Assembly: GCF_004025325.1 (NCBI RefSeq)
Contig: NZ_RSFE01000001.1
Span: 186,001-250,000, forward strand
DNA length: 64,000 nt
Source: Pseudidiomarina gelatinasegens
Lineage (GTDB): Bacteria > Pseudomonadota > Gammaproteobacteria > Enterobacterales > Alteromonadaceae
Reading direction: 5' to 3'
Positions 45,180 to 54,354 of this stretch are shown in pieces; within the stretch, counting starts at the first letter, position 1, and the number at the start of each line of letters is the position of its first letter. The position numbers and the translations under genes were made by a program. The notes under the pieces were generated by a model that was given only the letters and a program-made list of their open reading frames with translations, ran no database searches and was not told the origin of the DNA.

Positions 45180-46982
45180 TTATTCCTCAGACTGTTCCGT
45201 CTCGGGGCTAACCAACGCCACAATCTGCCATCCAGCCTTGGGTTCAAATGTCTGGTCGCTTGAAAAAAGGTGACAAAAATCACGTTCATCTAGGGCGTAA
45301 AGCGGTAACGCTCGGTTTCCATAACGATCCTGATAATCGTCATAGTGAAACGATTCTGTGAGCGCGGTCGTTTTAACTTGCGCACCTTGGAAAGTTAGAC
45401 TAGCCAGCTTCGAGAATGTAACGCCTTTGCCGAATAGTTTCAGACGCTTACGGTACACTTCTGGCAGTTGGTTGCGCGCTGGAGCATCATGATCAGTACT
45501 GTGCAACGCATAAATTTTATCTTCTGAGAACCAGTCCATAAAGTGCATCGCAACCACCGGATTTAACTGTCTATACGGCGATAAAATCAGCACATGGCCA
45601 ATACCAGTGAGGTCCATATTATTTTCGGCGTGTTCCGAGGTTGGGTTACCGAAGTAAACCGGCAGATTCTCCATGCGGGCCTGCTTGATATGTTCCCAGT
45701 TGGTATCCGCGAGCAACACCGGAAATTTATTCTCTTTCAGCGACTTTGCAATCAATCGTGCTGTGGGGTTGGCACCGAAAATAAGGAAGCCACGCGCTGG
45801 TGGCTCTCGCAACTTAAGCGCATGCGCGAGCGGTTTTGCCGTTAGGCTTTGCAGTACAACGGTGCTAAGAATAACCAAGAATACCAACGGCACCAACAAT
45901 TCGGCTTCTTCCCACCCAGCTTGCTGCAACTTCAATGCAAACAATGCCGACACTGCCGCAGCAACAATACCGCGCGGCGCAATCCAGCTCAGCAGTATCT
46001 TTTCTTTAAATGCTGTTTGGGTGCCTATCGACGAAACCCACACGCTTAATGGCCGCACCACAAAAATAATAATTGCCAGTAACACCACTGCCGGGAAGCC
46101 AAGCGAATTAAACGCGTCAGGTTGCAAACGCGCCGCAAGAATAATAAATAGCCCGGAAATTAGCAGCACCGATAAGGTTTCTTTAAACTCGAGAATGTCG
46201 TCAAGATCTAAGCCACGCATGTTGGCCATTACCATGCCCATAACGGTTACCGTCAACAGGCCGGATTCATGCTGCAAGGCGTTAGAGACAGCAAACACAC
46301 CCAGAACTACAGCAAGGGTTGCAACGTTTTTCAAATAGTGCGGAAAGATACTTTTGAGCAAGGCCCAGCCCAACAATTTACCGCCGGCAAAACCAAGTGC
46401 AAAGCCCACACCGATAGTGGTAGCAAAGGCTTGTAGCGCTTGCGTCCAGCCCGCACCTTGACTCGATATGATGAACTCATACACCAATACCGCCAACAAC
46501 GCGCCGATAGGATCAATGATGATGCCTTCCCAGCGCAAGATGTTGCCAAGACGCGCCAAAGGCCTTACTGAGCGTATCATGGGCATGATTACGGTTGGCC
46601 CCGTTACCACCACCAAGGCACCAAACAGCGCCGACAGCTCCCAACTAAAACCAATCAAATAATAGGCTGCTATTGCAATGGATACCCAGGTAATCACCAT
46701 GCCAATACTGACGAGGTTGGTCACCATGCGACCGTGACCGCGAATTTCATCAAACTTCAGCGTTAACGAGCCTTCAAATAGGATAATCGCAACGGACAAT
46801 GACACGAGTGGGAATAAAATATCGCCAAATACCGCATCGGGATTCAACACACCAAACACCGGGCCTATTACAATGCCGACAATCAATAATGGCAGAATCG
46901 CCGGTACTTTCATGCGCCAAGCGCCCCATTGGCATAAAATTGATAGCACACCAATCAAGGCTAACGCGGACATATTTGACAT
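45180..46982 (-). CDS. CPA1-type cation:proton antiporter with TrkA-N-like C-terminus
   Basis: A 600-residue inner membrane antiporter. About 12 hydrophobic segments fill the first 400 residues, with LFEGSLTLKFDEIR and EGIIIDPIGALLAVLV as the CPA1 core (the Asp in IIDPIGA being the likely ion site). From about 395 a cytoplasmic RCK/TrkA-N-like domain (FLIFGANPTARLIAKSL) suggests nucleotide or redox control. AGGA precedes the ATG. It diverges from the iron transporter genes, and the Fur box at 47018 lies between them. Na+/H+ or K+/H+ exchange cannot be told apart. Confidence 0.9.
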   Translation of the reverse strand: MSNMSALALIGVLSILCQWGAWRMKVPAILPLLIVGIVIGPVFGVLNPDAVFGDILFPLVSLSVAIILFEGSLTLKFDEIRGHGRMVTNLVSIGMVITWVSIAIAAYYLIGFSWELSALFGALVVVTGPTVIMPMIRSVRPLARLGNILRWEGIIIDPIGALLAVLVYEFIISSQGAGWTQALQAFATTIGVGFALGFAGGKLLGWALLKSIFPHYLKNVATLAVVLGVFAVSNALQHESGLLTVTVMGMVMANMRGLDLDDILEFKETLSVLLISGLFIILAARLQPDAFNSLGFPAVVLLAIIIFVVRPLSVWVSSIGTQTAFKEKILLSWIAPRGIVAAAVSALFALKLQQAGWEEAELLVPLVFLVILSTVVLQSLTAKPLAHALKLREPPARGFLIFGANPTARLIAKSLKENKFPVLLADTNWEHIKQARMENLPVYFGNPTSEHAENNMDLTGIGHVLILSPYRQLNPVVAMHFMDWFSEDKIYALHSTDHDAPARNQLPEVYRKRLKLFGKGVTFSKLASLTFQGAQVKTTALTESFHYDDYQDRYGNRALPLYALDERDFCHLFSSDQTFEPKAGWQIVALVSPETEQSEE

Positions 46983-47017
46983 AAAGAATCCTTTTAAAAT
47001 TTTCCAAATCTGGTGTT

Positions 47018-47036
47018 GATAATAATTCTCATTTGC
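47018..47036. promoter_or_regulatory. Fur box upstream of fbpA
   Basis: GATAATAATTCTCATTTGC matches 14 of 19 bases of the Fur consensus GATAATGATAATCATTATC. It lies 92 bases before the fbpA start and 36 bases before the antiporter start. Its place fits iron-dependent repression of fbpABC. Confidence 0.75.
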
Positions 47037-47127
47037 GTCAAACTATTTGTAGGTACCAAATGCGAATCAATATCGTTCATTCTTTTTTTTCGATATACTT
47101 CACCCCATCAATACGAGGTATTCAACA

Positions 47128-48156
47128 ATGAGTTCAACTATGTTGCGTAAATTATTCACTCTAACAGCAATCGCTGCAGGCCTCACTGCTACAGTAGCAC
47201 AAGCCGCCACAGTTAACCTTTACTCAGCCCGCAAAGAAGCACTGATCAAGCCGGTACTGGAAAAGTTTACCGCAGAAACTGGCATTGAAGTACGCCTTTT
47301 AACAGGCGGTGGTGATGCGCTTCTTGCTCGCCTGCAAAATGAAGCAGCAAATACCCCAGCCGATTTATTCCTCACCGTAGATGCGGGCAACTTGCATCGT
47401 GCGGCCGAAGCTGGCGTATTTCAACCGCTCACCTCAGCTGCAGCCTTAGCAGCTGTGCCTGACCATCTGCACGGCACCGACAATTTATGGGTTGGTTTAA
47501 GCTTACGTGCACGCCCTATTTTTTATGCTGCAGACCGCGTTGACCCAAGTCAACTCAGTGGCTACGAAGACTTGGCCAAGCCGCAGTGGAATAACAAAGT
47601 ATGCATTCGCTCGTCAGACAACATTTACAACCAATCGCTTACCGCCGCTTTAATTGAACATTGGGGCGAAGAGAAAACCGAAGCCTGGGCGAAAGGTTTA
47701 GTGGCAAACTTGGCCAAACCGCCAGTAGGTGGCGATCGTGATCAACTGAAAGCCGCAGCCGCTGGTGTTTGTGACCTTGCCGTAGCAAACACTTACTACT
47801 TTGGCTTAATGCAAACCGGTGACGATGCTGAACAACGCGAAGCCGCCAGTAAACTTAAAATCTTCTGGCCAAATAAAGATGAATTCGGCACTCACGTCAA
47901 TGTATCGGGTATTGGCTTAACCAAACACGCCAAGAACAAAGCTGAAGCAGAGCAACTCATCGAGTTCTTATTATCAGCTGAATCACAAGCTTGGTACGCA
48001 GCCACCAACAATGAATACCCCGCTGTTGAAGGCGTTGAGTGGAGCGAAACCCTGCAAGCGTGGGGCGAGTTTAAAGCCGATGATTTGTCGATGACATTTC
48101 TTGGCGAAAACAATGCCGCTGCAGTTAAATTAATGAATCGTGCTGGCTGGCGTTAA
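47128..48156 (+). CDS. fbpA: Ferric iron ABC transporter, substrate-binding protein
   Basis: Periplasmic iron-binding protein of 342 residues in the FbpA/FutA family. Signal peptide ends near VAQAATV. LYSARKEALIKPVLEKF is the family N-terminus and VANTYYFG holds the paired tyrosines expected to bind Fe(III). The next gene begins in the stop codon (TAATG), so translation is coupled. A Fur box lies upstream. Confidence 0.93.
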   Translation: MSSTMLRKLFTLTAIAAGLTATVAQAATVNLYSARKEALIKPVLEKFTAETGIEVRLLTGGGDALLARLQNEAANTPADLFLTVDAGNLHRAAEAGVFQPLTSAAALAAVPDHLHGTDNLWVGLSLRARPIFYAADRVDPSQLSGYEDLAKPQWNNKVCIRSSDNIYNQSLTAALIEHWGEEKTEAWAKGLVANLAKPPVGGDRDQLKAAAAGVCDLAVANTYYFGLMQTGDDAEQREAASKLKIFWPNKDEFGTHVNVSGIGLTKHAKNKAEAEQLIEFLLSAESQAWYAATNNEYPAVEGVEWSETLQAWGEFKADDLSMTFLGENNAAAVKLMNRAGWR

Positions 48157-49826
48157 TGGGTTTTAATTTGTGGCGCCAATTTACTTTGGTCTTAACGGCC
48201 GTCGTTATCGGCGTGCCGTTATTGGTCATTTGTTGGTCGGTGCTGCAATTATTAGGTGGGGGCGATACCTCCACCTTAACTCATTTATGGGCCACGGTTG
48301 TGCCCGAGTACATTCGCAACTCAGTGTTGCTGTTGCTCGGTGTCGCAGCCGGTGTAATCAGTATTGGTGTGAGTACCGCTTGGCTGACTACCGCATGTCG
48401 CTTTCCCGGGCAGCGTTTCCTAAGTTGGGCGCTGCTGTTACCGCTCGCCATGCCAGCTTACATTACCGCCTACACCTACACCGGCATGCTCGACTTCGCT
48501 GGCCCCGTACAAAGCACGCTGCGTGACTGGTTTGGTTGGGGCTATGGCGACTACTGGTTTCCACAAGTTCGCAGCTTAAGCGGCGCCATACTCGTATTGA
48601 GTTTGGTATTATTTCCTTATGTTTACTTAATCACCCGCGCTACGTTCATCCAGCAATCGGCAACCACCTTAGAAGCAGGTCGCAGTTTAGGCCTTAACCC
48701 GTGGCAATGCTTTTTACGGCTAGCGCTGCCCCTGGCGCGCCCAGCCATAGTAACTGGCACCACGCTGGCATTGATGGAAACCCTCGCCGATTACGGTACG
48801 GTGCAATATTTCGGTGTCACCACCTTTACCACCGGCATTTTTCGCACGTGGTACGGGTTGGGCGATTTGCAAGGCGCATTGCAACTGGCGGGCATGCTAC
48901 TGGTTGCGGTAATTCTATTAATTTTTATCGAACGCTGGTCGCGTAGCCAAGCGCGCTATGACCAGCGTAGCAATCGCCCTGCTCCACCTTTTCAACTGAC
49001 AGGCTGGAAAGCCATCGCAGCGAGTATTGCCTGCTGGTTGCCACTAGTATTTGGCTTCTTACTGCCCGCACTGCAGCTGGCCAGCTGGTCGCTTGAACGG
49101 CGCGAAGTATGGGCCGATAGCGCCTTTTGGCAGCTCACATTCAACAGTTTTGGGCTCGCTGTTCTCGCTGCTGTTTTGGTGGTCATTATGGCCTTGTGGC
49201 TGGCTTATGGTCGGCGCCAATTACCCACCCGAATTGTCCGCACCAGCGTCGCCTTCGCAGGGTTAGGTTATGCTATTCCGGGGCTTGTTATCGCGGTTGG
49301 CTTAATGGTGTTTTTAACCACATTGGATCACGGCATTATCGCGCTCAGCAAGGCATGGTTTGACTACAATCCAGGCCTACTGCTTTCAGGCACCTTGTTC
49401 GCCCTGCTGTTTGCCTACAGTGTTCGCTTTTTAAGTGTGTCACTGCAAACCATTAATGCTGGCTTAGGTGAAATTCGCCCCAGCATGGACGAAGCCGCGC
49501 GTATTCAAGGCTACTCGCCGCTGCAAGTGCTGCGTAAAATACATTTGCCACTGCTGCGCCCCAGCGTTCTCACCGCGCTCATTTTAGTGGGCGTAGATGT
49601 GCTAAAAGAGCTGCCCGCAACGCTGGTACTGCGACCTTTTGATTTTAATACGTTAGCCGTTCGCGCATACGAAATGGCTGGCGACGAGCGGCTGCCCGAT
49701 GCTGGCCCACCGGCTTTGATGATGGTTTTAGTTGGCTTAATTCCAGTTATTTTATTGTCACGCGCTATGTTAAAGTCGCAACAATCTGCGCTGAAGGAGC
49801 AAGAGTTTGTCCCGGTTACAGCTTGA
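48156..49826 (+). CDS. fbpB: Ferric iron ABC transporter, permease (two fused halves)
   Basis: A 556-residue FbpB-like permease with two homologous membrane halves and about 12 segments. Each half has an EAA-type loop contacting the ATPase: EAGRSLGLNPWQCFLRLALP and DEAARIQGYSPLQVLRKIHLP. The start overlaps the fbpA stop by one base; fbpC begins 20 bases before its end. Confidence 0.93.
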   Translation: MGFNLWRQFTLVLTAVVIGVPLLVICWSVLQLLGGGDTSTLTHLWATVVPEYIRNSVLLLLGVAAGVISIGVSTAWLTTACRFPGQRFLSWALLLPLAMPAYITAYTYTGMLDFAGPVQSTLRDWFGWGYGDYWFPQVRSLSGAILVLSLVLFPYVYLITRATFIQQSATTLEAGRSLGLNPWQCFLRLALPLARPAIVTGTTLALMETLADYGTVQYFGVTTFTTGIFRTWYGLGDLQGALQLAGMLLVAVILLIFIERWSRSQARYDQRSNRPAPPFQLTGWKAIAASIACWLPLVFGFLLPALQLASWSLERREVWADSAFWQLTFNSFGLAVLAAVLVVIMALWLAYGRRQLPTRIVRTSVAFAGLGYAIPGLVIAVGLMVFLTTLDHGIIALSKAWFDYNPGLLLSGTLFALLFAYSVRFLSVSLQTINAGLGEIRPSMDEAARIQGYSPLQVLRKIHLPLLRPSVLTALILVGVDVLKELPATLVLRPFDFNTLAVRAYEMAGDERLPDAGPPALMMVLVGLIPVILLSRAMLKSQQSALKEQEFVPVTA

Positions 49827-50931
49827 TAAAATTCATATTAGCTTTGGCGCCGCACACATTGTTAACGGCGTCAGCTTACAACTTGAGCAAGGCGAAATTG
49901 GCTGTCTTCTGGGGCCAAGCGGCTGTGGTAAAACCACATTGTTACGCGCAATAGCCGGCTTTCAAAGCCTGCAGGTTGGCAGCATCAGCATTGACAACAA
50001 TACCGTTTCAGAAAGTAACAAAACCGTGCCACCAGAACAGCGTGGTGTCGGTATGGTATTCCAGGACTTTGCGTTATTTCCGCATCTGAATGTGGCCGAT
50101 AACATTAGCTTTGGCATGCGCAAGGCCAGCTCAACCGAACGCCGTAAACGCGTTGATGAATTGCTTGACCGCATTGGCCTACCCGGTTATCACAAACGGT
50201 TCCCACATGAATTATCCGGCGGCCAGCAACAGCGTATCGCATTAGCCAGAGCCTTAGCGCCCAAGCCCGGATTACTCCTACTCGACGAGCCATTCTCGAG
50301 CCTCGACGCCGAATTGCGTGAACGCTTGGCCGTGGAAGTTCGCGAGTTATTAAAAAATGAAGGCATTACTGCGTTGCTGGTTACCCACGACCAACAAGAA
50401 GCCTTCGCCATGGCTGACAAAGCCGGTGTGATGTATCAGGGTGAGTTATTGCAGTGGGACACGCCGTATCAACTGTACCACCAACCGCGCCATCAATTAG
50501 TGGCCGACTTCATTGGTCACGGTGTGTTATTACAAGGCACCGTCAATACCCAGGGCTCGCTGGCATCGCCACTAGGTATGCTTGAACACCCAAGCCTTAT
50601 GCAGGTAGCCGGTGGCACGCCGGTAAGCTTTCTAGTGCGCCCTGATGACATCGTGCCAGACCCTGAGTCACGCTTGCGCGGCAAGATCAAGGCCCGTGGT
50701 TTTCGTGGTGCGCACAACCTCTACACGGTGCAGCTAAGCAGTGGTATTGAATTGCTCACTTTGAGTCCGTCGCATGAAGTACTTGACGTTGGCGCAGATA
50801 TTGGCCTGCGCGCAGAGTTTGACCATCTCGTCGTATTCGCAGCAGATCACTGCGAACTACCCGGTTTTCACGAGCAAGCACCTACAGTGCAGCCGTTACC
50901 GAGCGTTTTACCAAAATCGCAGTCGGCGTAA
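49807..50931 (+). CDS. fbpC: Ferric iron ABC transporter, ATP-binding protein
   Basis: ATPase subunit of 374 residues. Walker A GPSGCGKTT, signature LSGGQQQR, Walker B LLLLDEPFSSLD and the switch histidine in LLVTHDQQEA are complete. A TOBE-like C-terminal domain follows from about 240. The start codon is TTG, preceded by GGAG and overlapping fbpB by 20 bases. The 3' end overlaps convergent zntB by 24 bases. Confidence 0.93.
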   Translation: MSRLQLDKIHISFGAAHIVNGVSLQLEQGEIGCLLGPSGCGKTTLLRAIAGFQSLQVGSISIDNNTVSESNKTVPPEQRGVGMVFQDFALFPHLNVADNISFGMRKASSTERRKRVDELLDRIGLPGYHKRFPHELSGGQQQRIALARALAPKPGLLLLDEPFSSLDAELRERLAVEVRELLKNEGITALLVTHDQQEAFAMADKAGVMYQGELLQWDTPYQLYHQPRHQLVADFIGHGVLLQGTVNTQGSLASPLGMLEHPSLMQVAGGTPVSFLVRPDDIVPDPESRLRGKIKARGFRGAHNLYTVQLSSGIELLTLSPSHEVLDVGADIGLRAEFDHLVVFAADHCELPGFHEQAPTVQPLPSVLPKSQSA

Positions 50932-51873
50932 CAGCAAAAACTCGATAACCGCGATGATAAGCAACGCGCCGCTAAATATCCAAAACGCGTTGCTGTCATC
51001 AACACCCGGCATGCCACCAATATTAATTCCAAACAACCCAGTTAAAAAACTGATTGGCAAGAACACCCCTGCAACCATCGATAACCAATAGGTGTTGCGG
51101 TTCATTTTTTCAGCCAAATCTTGATGCAGGTGCTCGCGCAGCATCCACACCTGTTCCAGCAACATTTCCATGTTTTCAAGTTCACGATGGGTGTTGTCAC
51201 GCTCGTTCAGTAACCACTGCGCCCACTCCGCATCAAACCATTTCGGCCCGTCTGCAGCCAGCTTGTCTAATGCCGTTAACTGGGGGCGCACAAAGCGCGT
51301 TAACCGTAACAAGCGCCGGTGCAGATTCGTCAGCGCACGCTGACGGTCACTGGTGGTGCCACGCTCATCGTCTTCAAGCCGTTCCATTTCCGCTTCAATG
51401 TTATCTTGCAGCAACTCAATGTTATTGGTCATTTCATCAACCAGCTGCAAAATAAAGTCAGGTAAAGACTGCGGCCCCTGTTGCGTTTCAAGCAAGCCTT
51501 GAATGAGTCGTACCGCAGTAACAGGACGGCGACGGAAGCTATAGAGATTGCCTTTGAAATACAAAATACGCAGACTTATCATGTCTTCCGGCTTATCACC
51601 GTCGGCTTTATTCACGCCCCGTAATATCAACAGAAAACCGTCATTGATTCGATCAAACCGCGGCCGCGTGTCCTCTTCCAAAACCGCATCTATAACAGGA
51701 TCAGGAATACCCGACTGTTCCAGCCACGCAGATAATCCGGCAATATTGCGTTGAAAATGAAACCAACTGTTTTGGCGTGTATGAAACGCATCGTGAATCG
51801 GTTCTGCTGGATGACTGCTGAAATCCCAGCTGTCGATCATAAATTCTGGGCGTGCTAACTGCTTGTCCGTCAT
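50908..51873 (-). CDS. zntB: Zinc transporter ZntB (CorA family)
   Basis: A 321-residue CorA-family protein with a large cytoplasmic funnel and two C-terminal membrane helices. The GxN-type signature reads FGINIGGMPG, as in ZntB rather than the magnesium channel motif YGMNF. Start at the ATG preceded by GAGG; an earlier ATG lacks one. It may export or import zinc with protons; reports on ZntB differ. Zur-controlled uptake elsewhere in the window makes zinc the natural guess. Confidence 0.88.
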   Translation of the reverse strand: MTDKQLARPEFMIDSWDFSSHPAEPIHDAFHTRQNSWFHFQRNIAGLSAWLEQSGIPDPVIDAVLEEDTRPRFDRINDGFLLILRGVNKADGDKPEDMISLRILYFKGNLYSFRRRPVTAVRLIQGLLETQQGPQSLPDFILQLVDEMTNNIELLQDNIEAEMERLEDDERGTTSDRQRALTNLHRRLLRLTRFVRPQLTALDKLAADGPKWFDAEWAQWLLNERDNTHRELENMEMLLEQVWMLREHLHQDLAEKMNRNTYWLSMVAGVFLPISFLTGLFGINIGGMPGVDDSNAFWIFSGALLIIAVIEFLLLRRLRFW

Positions 51874-51990
51874 GCCTAAATTCCTCTTCATTCGAATATA
51901 ATCAGTCTAGACGTTCACAAGGTGCATTCACAAGTACTATCAATTCGCGCTAAAATATTGACCAACTTCAAAAAAATACCAAGGAATATT

Positions 51991-52965
51991 ATGTTGCTTG
52001 CCATTGCTGCGATTATTTTTGGCCTCGCGTTATTAGTCTGGAGCGCGGATCGCTTTGTTGAAGGCGCAGCCGCTACCGCCAATCACTTAGGCATGCCAGC
52101 ACTGCTTATCGGCATGGTGATTATCGGGTTTGGTACTTCCGCGCCTGAAATGGTGGTATCGGCACTCGCTTCTTCGCAAGGAAATCCTGGGCTAGCGCTC
52201 GGAAACGCGTACGGCTCCAACATCACCAATATAGCCTTAATTCTTGGTATCACCGCGGTGCTTGCCCCTATTTCTGTCGCCAGCCAAGTATTAAAGCGCG
52301 AAGCGCCGATGCTTATTGCCATCACATTATTATCCGCTTGGCCACTGATGGACGGCGTCATTACCGAACTCGAGGCTTGGGTGTTATTGGCAATCTTCGC
52401 CAGTTATCTTGGGTGGAGCATTTACCAAGGTATGACCGGCAGCACTGACGTACTCAGTACTGAGTACGATCAAGAGATAAAAGCTTCGGCCATGCCAATC
52501 GGCCGCGCGGTCACTTGGCTTGTAGTTGGTTTGATCTTACTGATTATAAGTTCACGTATACTCGTTTGGGGCGCAGTTGATATCGCTACTGCGCTTGGCG
52601 TAAGTGACTTGATTATTGGTTTAACTGTGGTCGCTATTGGCACCTCGTTACCTGAATTGGCATCGGCCATTGCCGCAGTGCGCAAAAACGAACATGACTT
52701 AGCACTGGGTAATGTCATCGGCTCCAACATGTTTAACACCCTTGCGGTAGTAGGTATCGCCGGTGCGATAACACCTATTTCACTTGAACCCTTAGTGTTG
52801 CAACGCGATTGGTTGGTGATGACAGTGCTTACGTTCTTGTTGCTGATTTTTGCGTTTCGCCCAAATAACCGCCCGAATCGAATCAATCGCATTCATGGCG
52901 GAATATTTATCGCCTGTTACATTGGTTACACGGTGTACTTGCTGCAAACAGGATTTAACGTATGA
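51991..52965 (+). CDS. Calcium/sodium antiporter, YrbG-type (CaCA family)
   Basis: A 324-residue inner membrane exchanger. The two inverted alpha repeats are visible: GFGTSAPEMVVSALAS with GNAYGSNITN, and AIGTSLPELASAIAA with GNVIGSNMFNTLA. Start at MLLAIAAIIFG with AAGGA upstream; a longer frame adds hydrophilic residues. The next gene starts inside its stop codon (ATGA). Confidence 0.92.
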   Translation: MLLAIAAIIFGLALLVWSADRFVEGAAATANHLGMPALLIGMVIIGFGTSAPEMVVSALASSQGNPGLALGNAYGSNITNIALILGITAVLAPISVASQVLKREAPMLIAITLLSAWPLMDGVITELEAWVLLAIFASYLGWSIYQGMTGSTDVLSTEYDQEIKASAMPIGRAVTWLVVGLILLIISSRILVWGAVDIATALGVSDLIIGLTVVAIGTSLPELASAIAAVRKNEHDLALGNVIGSNMFNTLAVVGIAGAITPISLEPLVLQRDWLVMTVLTFLLLIFAFRPNNRPNRINRIHGGIFIACYIGYTVYLLQTGFNV

Positions 52966-53408
52966 ATTTAATCTCGCAATATACGGCGCAGCGGCTTGGC
53001 TTTGCAGGCCTAATCCCGTTTATTGCGCTGACGCTGGTGGCGCTGCTCGATCTCAACGGCGAGCTCGCCATACGTTTATTTATAATCTACAGCGCAATCA
53101 TTTTTAGCTTCCTTGGTGGAATTCACTGGGGCTTGTGCATGGCCGATGCCGACAACGACCAGCGGCGCGCATTGCAGTGGAGCATGCTGCCCTCAGTGGC
53201 AGGCTTTGGCATTTTACTCATTGCCGCCCTGCCATTATGCTGCGACTACACGCTCGCCTTCTTGAGCATTCTGGCACTACTGCACTTGTTTTGGCTCAAC
53301 TACGAACGCAGAAAGCTAGCAGAGCACAGCTGGTACCTAGAGCTCCGTAGCCGCCTCACGTTCACCGTTGTAGCGCTGCACGTCATCCTAATCATCATAA
53401 GCATTTAA
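52962..53408 (+). CDS. DUF3429 membrane protein
   Basis: A 148-residue protein with four predicted membrane helices and the DUF3429 signature FSFLGGIHWGLCMA. Function is unknown. Its ATG overlaps the stop of the antiporter gene by four bases, so the two are translationally coupled and possibly functionally linked. A palindromic repeat begins eight bases after the stop. Confidence 0.85.
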   Translation: MNLISQYTAQRLGFAGLIPFIALTLVALLDLNGELAIRLFIIYSAIIFSFLGGIHWGLCMADADNDQRRALQWSMLPSVAGFGILLIAALPLCCDYTLAFLSILALLHLFWLNYERRKLAEHSWYLELRSRLTFTVVALHVILIIISI

Positions 53409-53416
53409 GTGAAAAC

Positions 53417-53544
53417 CGTTATTCGTGCGCTTTGCTGCTCGTGCGTTCGCTCCGCTCACTGTTAGTACGTGCTGCGCACTGTTCGTAATGATTTTCCGAA
53501 TAGCGCAGCGCACGAACAGCAAAGCGCACGAGTAACGAATAACG
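53417..53544. repeat. Intergenic palindromic repeat, copy 3
   Basis: Begins CGTTATTCGTGCGCTTTGC and ends with AACAGCAAAGCGCACG then AGTAACGAATAACG, its reverse complement in large part. Its centre (CTGTTCGTAATGATTTTCCG then AATAGCGCAGCG) is nearly identical to that of copy 4. Confidence 0.85.
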
Positions 53545-53561
53545 CTCTTTTCTTTTCGCTA

Positions 53562-53590
53562 TTGCGAATCGTTCTTGTTTGCGTTATCAT
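53562..53590 (+). promoter_or_regulatory. Possible promoter of the bfd-bacterioferritin genes
   Basis: TTGCGA (53562-53567) and TATCAT (53585-53590) are 17 bases apart, 27 bases before bfd. A Fur-like half-site (ATCATTA) overlaps the -10 box, but the left half is too weak to call a Fur box. Confidence 0.45.
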
Positions 53591-53617
53591 TAGCTCAGTA
53601 ACTATACGGAGCTATCT

Positions 53618-53839
53618 ATGTACGTTTGTCTTTGTAAAGGCGTCACGGATAAAACGATTCGCCGCGCCGTCGATGACGGCCTCAGCAGCATGCGCGAGCT
53701 ACGCCAGCAATATGGTGTGGGTACGCAGTGTGGTTGCTGTACACAATGTGCGAAAAGTATCGTCAAAGACGCAGTTGCCGAGCGCAATGCCCGACTCAAA
53801 TCTGAAACTTTATTGCCAATCGAGGTGTGCTACGCTTAA
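53618..53839 (+). CDS. bfd: Bacterioferritin-associated ferredoxin
   Basis: A 73-residue [2Fe-2S] ferredoxin of the Bfd type. YVCLCKGVTD gives the first two cysteine ligands and GTQCGCCTQC the others. In studied bacteria Bfd reduces iron in bacterioferritin through its heme so that iron can leave. It lies 34 bases before two bacterioferritin genes, an ideal partner context. GGAG precedes the ATG. Confidence 0.94.
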   Translation: MYVCLCKGVTDKTIRRAVDDGLSSMRELRQQYGVGTQCGCCTQCAKSIVKDAVAERNARLKSETLLPIEVCYA

Positions 53840-53873
53840 GCTGTTAAAAAAATAGCAGCAAGGAGTAGTACCC

Positions 53874-54344
53874 ATGAAAGGTGACAGCAAAGTTCTGCAA
53901 GAGCTCAATCGCATACTTACCCGCAAGCTCACAGCCATTAACCAATATTTCCTACACGCCCGCATGTACAAAAACTGGGGCTTTGGTGAGCTAAATAGCA
54001 CCATCTATAAAGCCTCAATTTATGAAATGAAACACGCCGATGACATCATTGAGCGCATTTTATTTCTTGGTGGCCTGCCTAACTTGCAAGATCTCGGCAA
54101 ACTCTACATTGGCGAAGACCCGCACGAAATGCTGCAACTCGATCACAAAGTGCAACTCGATGATGTGGTTGAAATTCGCAAGGCAATCAAAACGTGCGAA
54201 AGCGCTCAAGACTATGTCAGCCGTGATGAGTTGACGGAAATTCTCGAACAACAAGAAGAACAACTGGATTGGCTTGAAACCCAACTGGATCTGGTTGAGA
54301 AAATTGGCATTGCTAATTACTTGCAAACCAAGTTAGACGCATAA
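53874..54344 (+). CDS. bfr: Bacterioferritin subunit, heme-type without ferroxidase site
   Basis: A 156-residue bacterioferritin-like subunit. Met52 (YEMKHAD), the heme ligand between subunit pairs, is present. Of the six ferroxidase ligands of E. coli Bfr, Glu18, Glu94 and His130 are replaced by Lys18, Gln and Gln, while Glu51, His54 and Glu127 remain. This subunit should bind heme but not oxidise iron well. AAGGAG precedes the ATG. The next gene, 10 bases downstream, has the opposite set. Confidence 0.9.
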   Translation: MKGDSKVLQELNRILTRKLTAINQYFLHARMYKNWGFGELNSTIYKASIYEMKHADDIIERILFLGGLPNLQDLGKLYIGEDPHEMLQLDHKVQLDDVVEIRKAIKTCESAQDYVSRDELTEILEQQEEQLDWLETQLDLVEKIGIANYLQTKLDA

Positions 54345-54354
54345 AGGAGCAGCT

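Noticed and set aside
47060..47084. Second Fur-like site before fbpA
   Set aside because: GAATCAATATCGTTC is a partial dyad but aligns poorly to the Fur consensus in every register tried.
53577..53594. Fur box before bfd
   Set aside because: Only the right half-site (ATCATTA) fits; the full 19-base alignment matches about half the positions. Kept as a remark in the promoter entry only.
53469..53855. Open frame that reads through repeat copy 3 into bfd in another frame
   Set aside because: Its peptide is made by the repeat itself, and similar nonsense peptides occur at copies 2 and 4. The bfd frame explains the rest.
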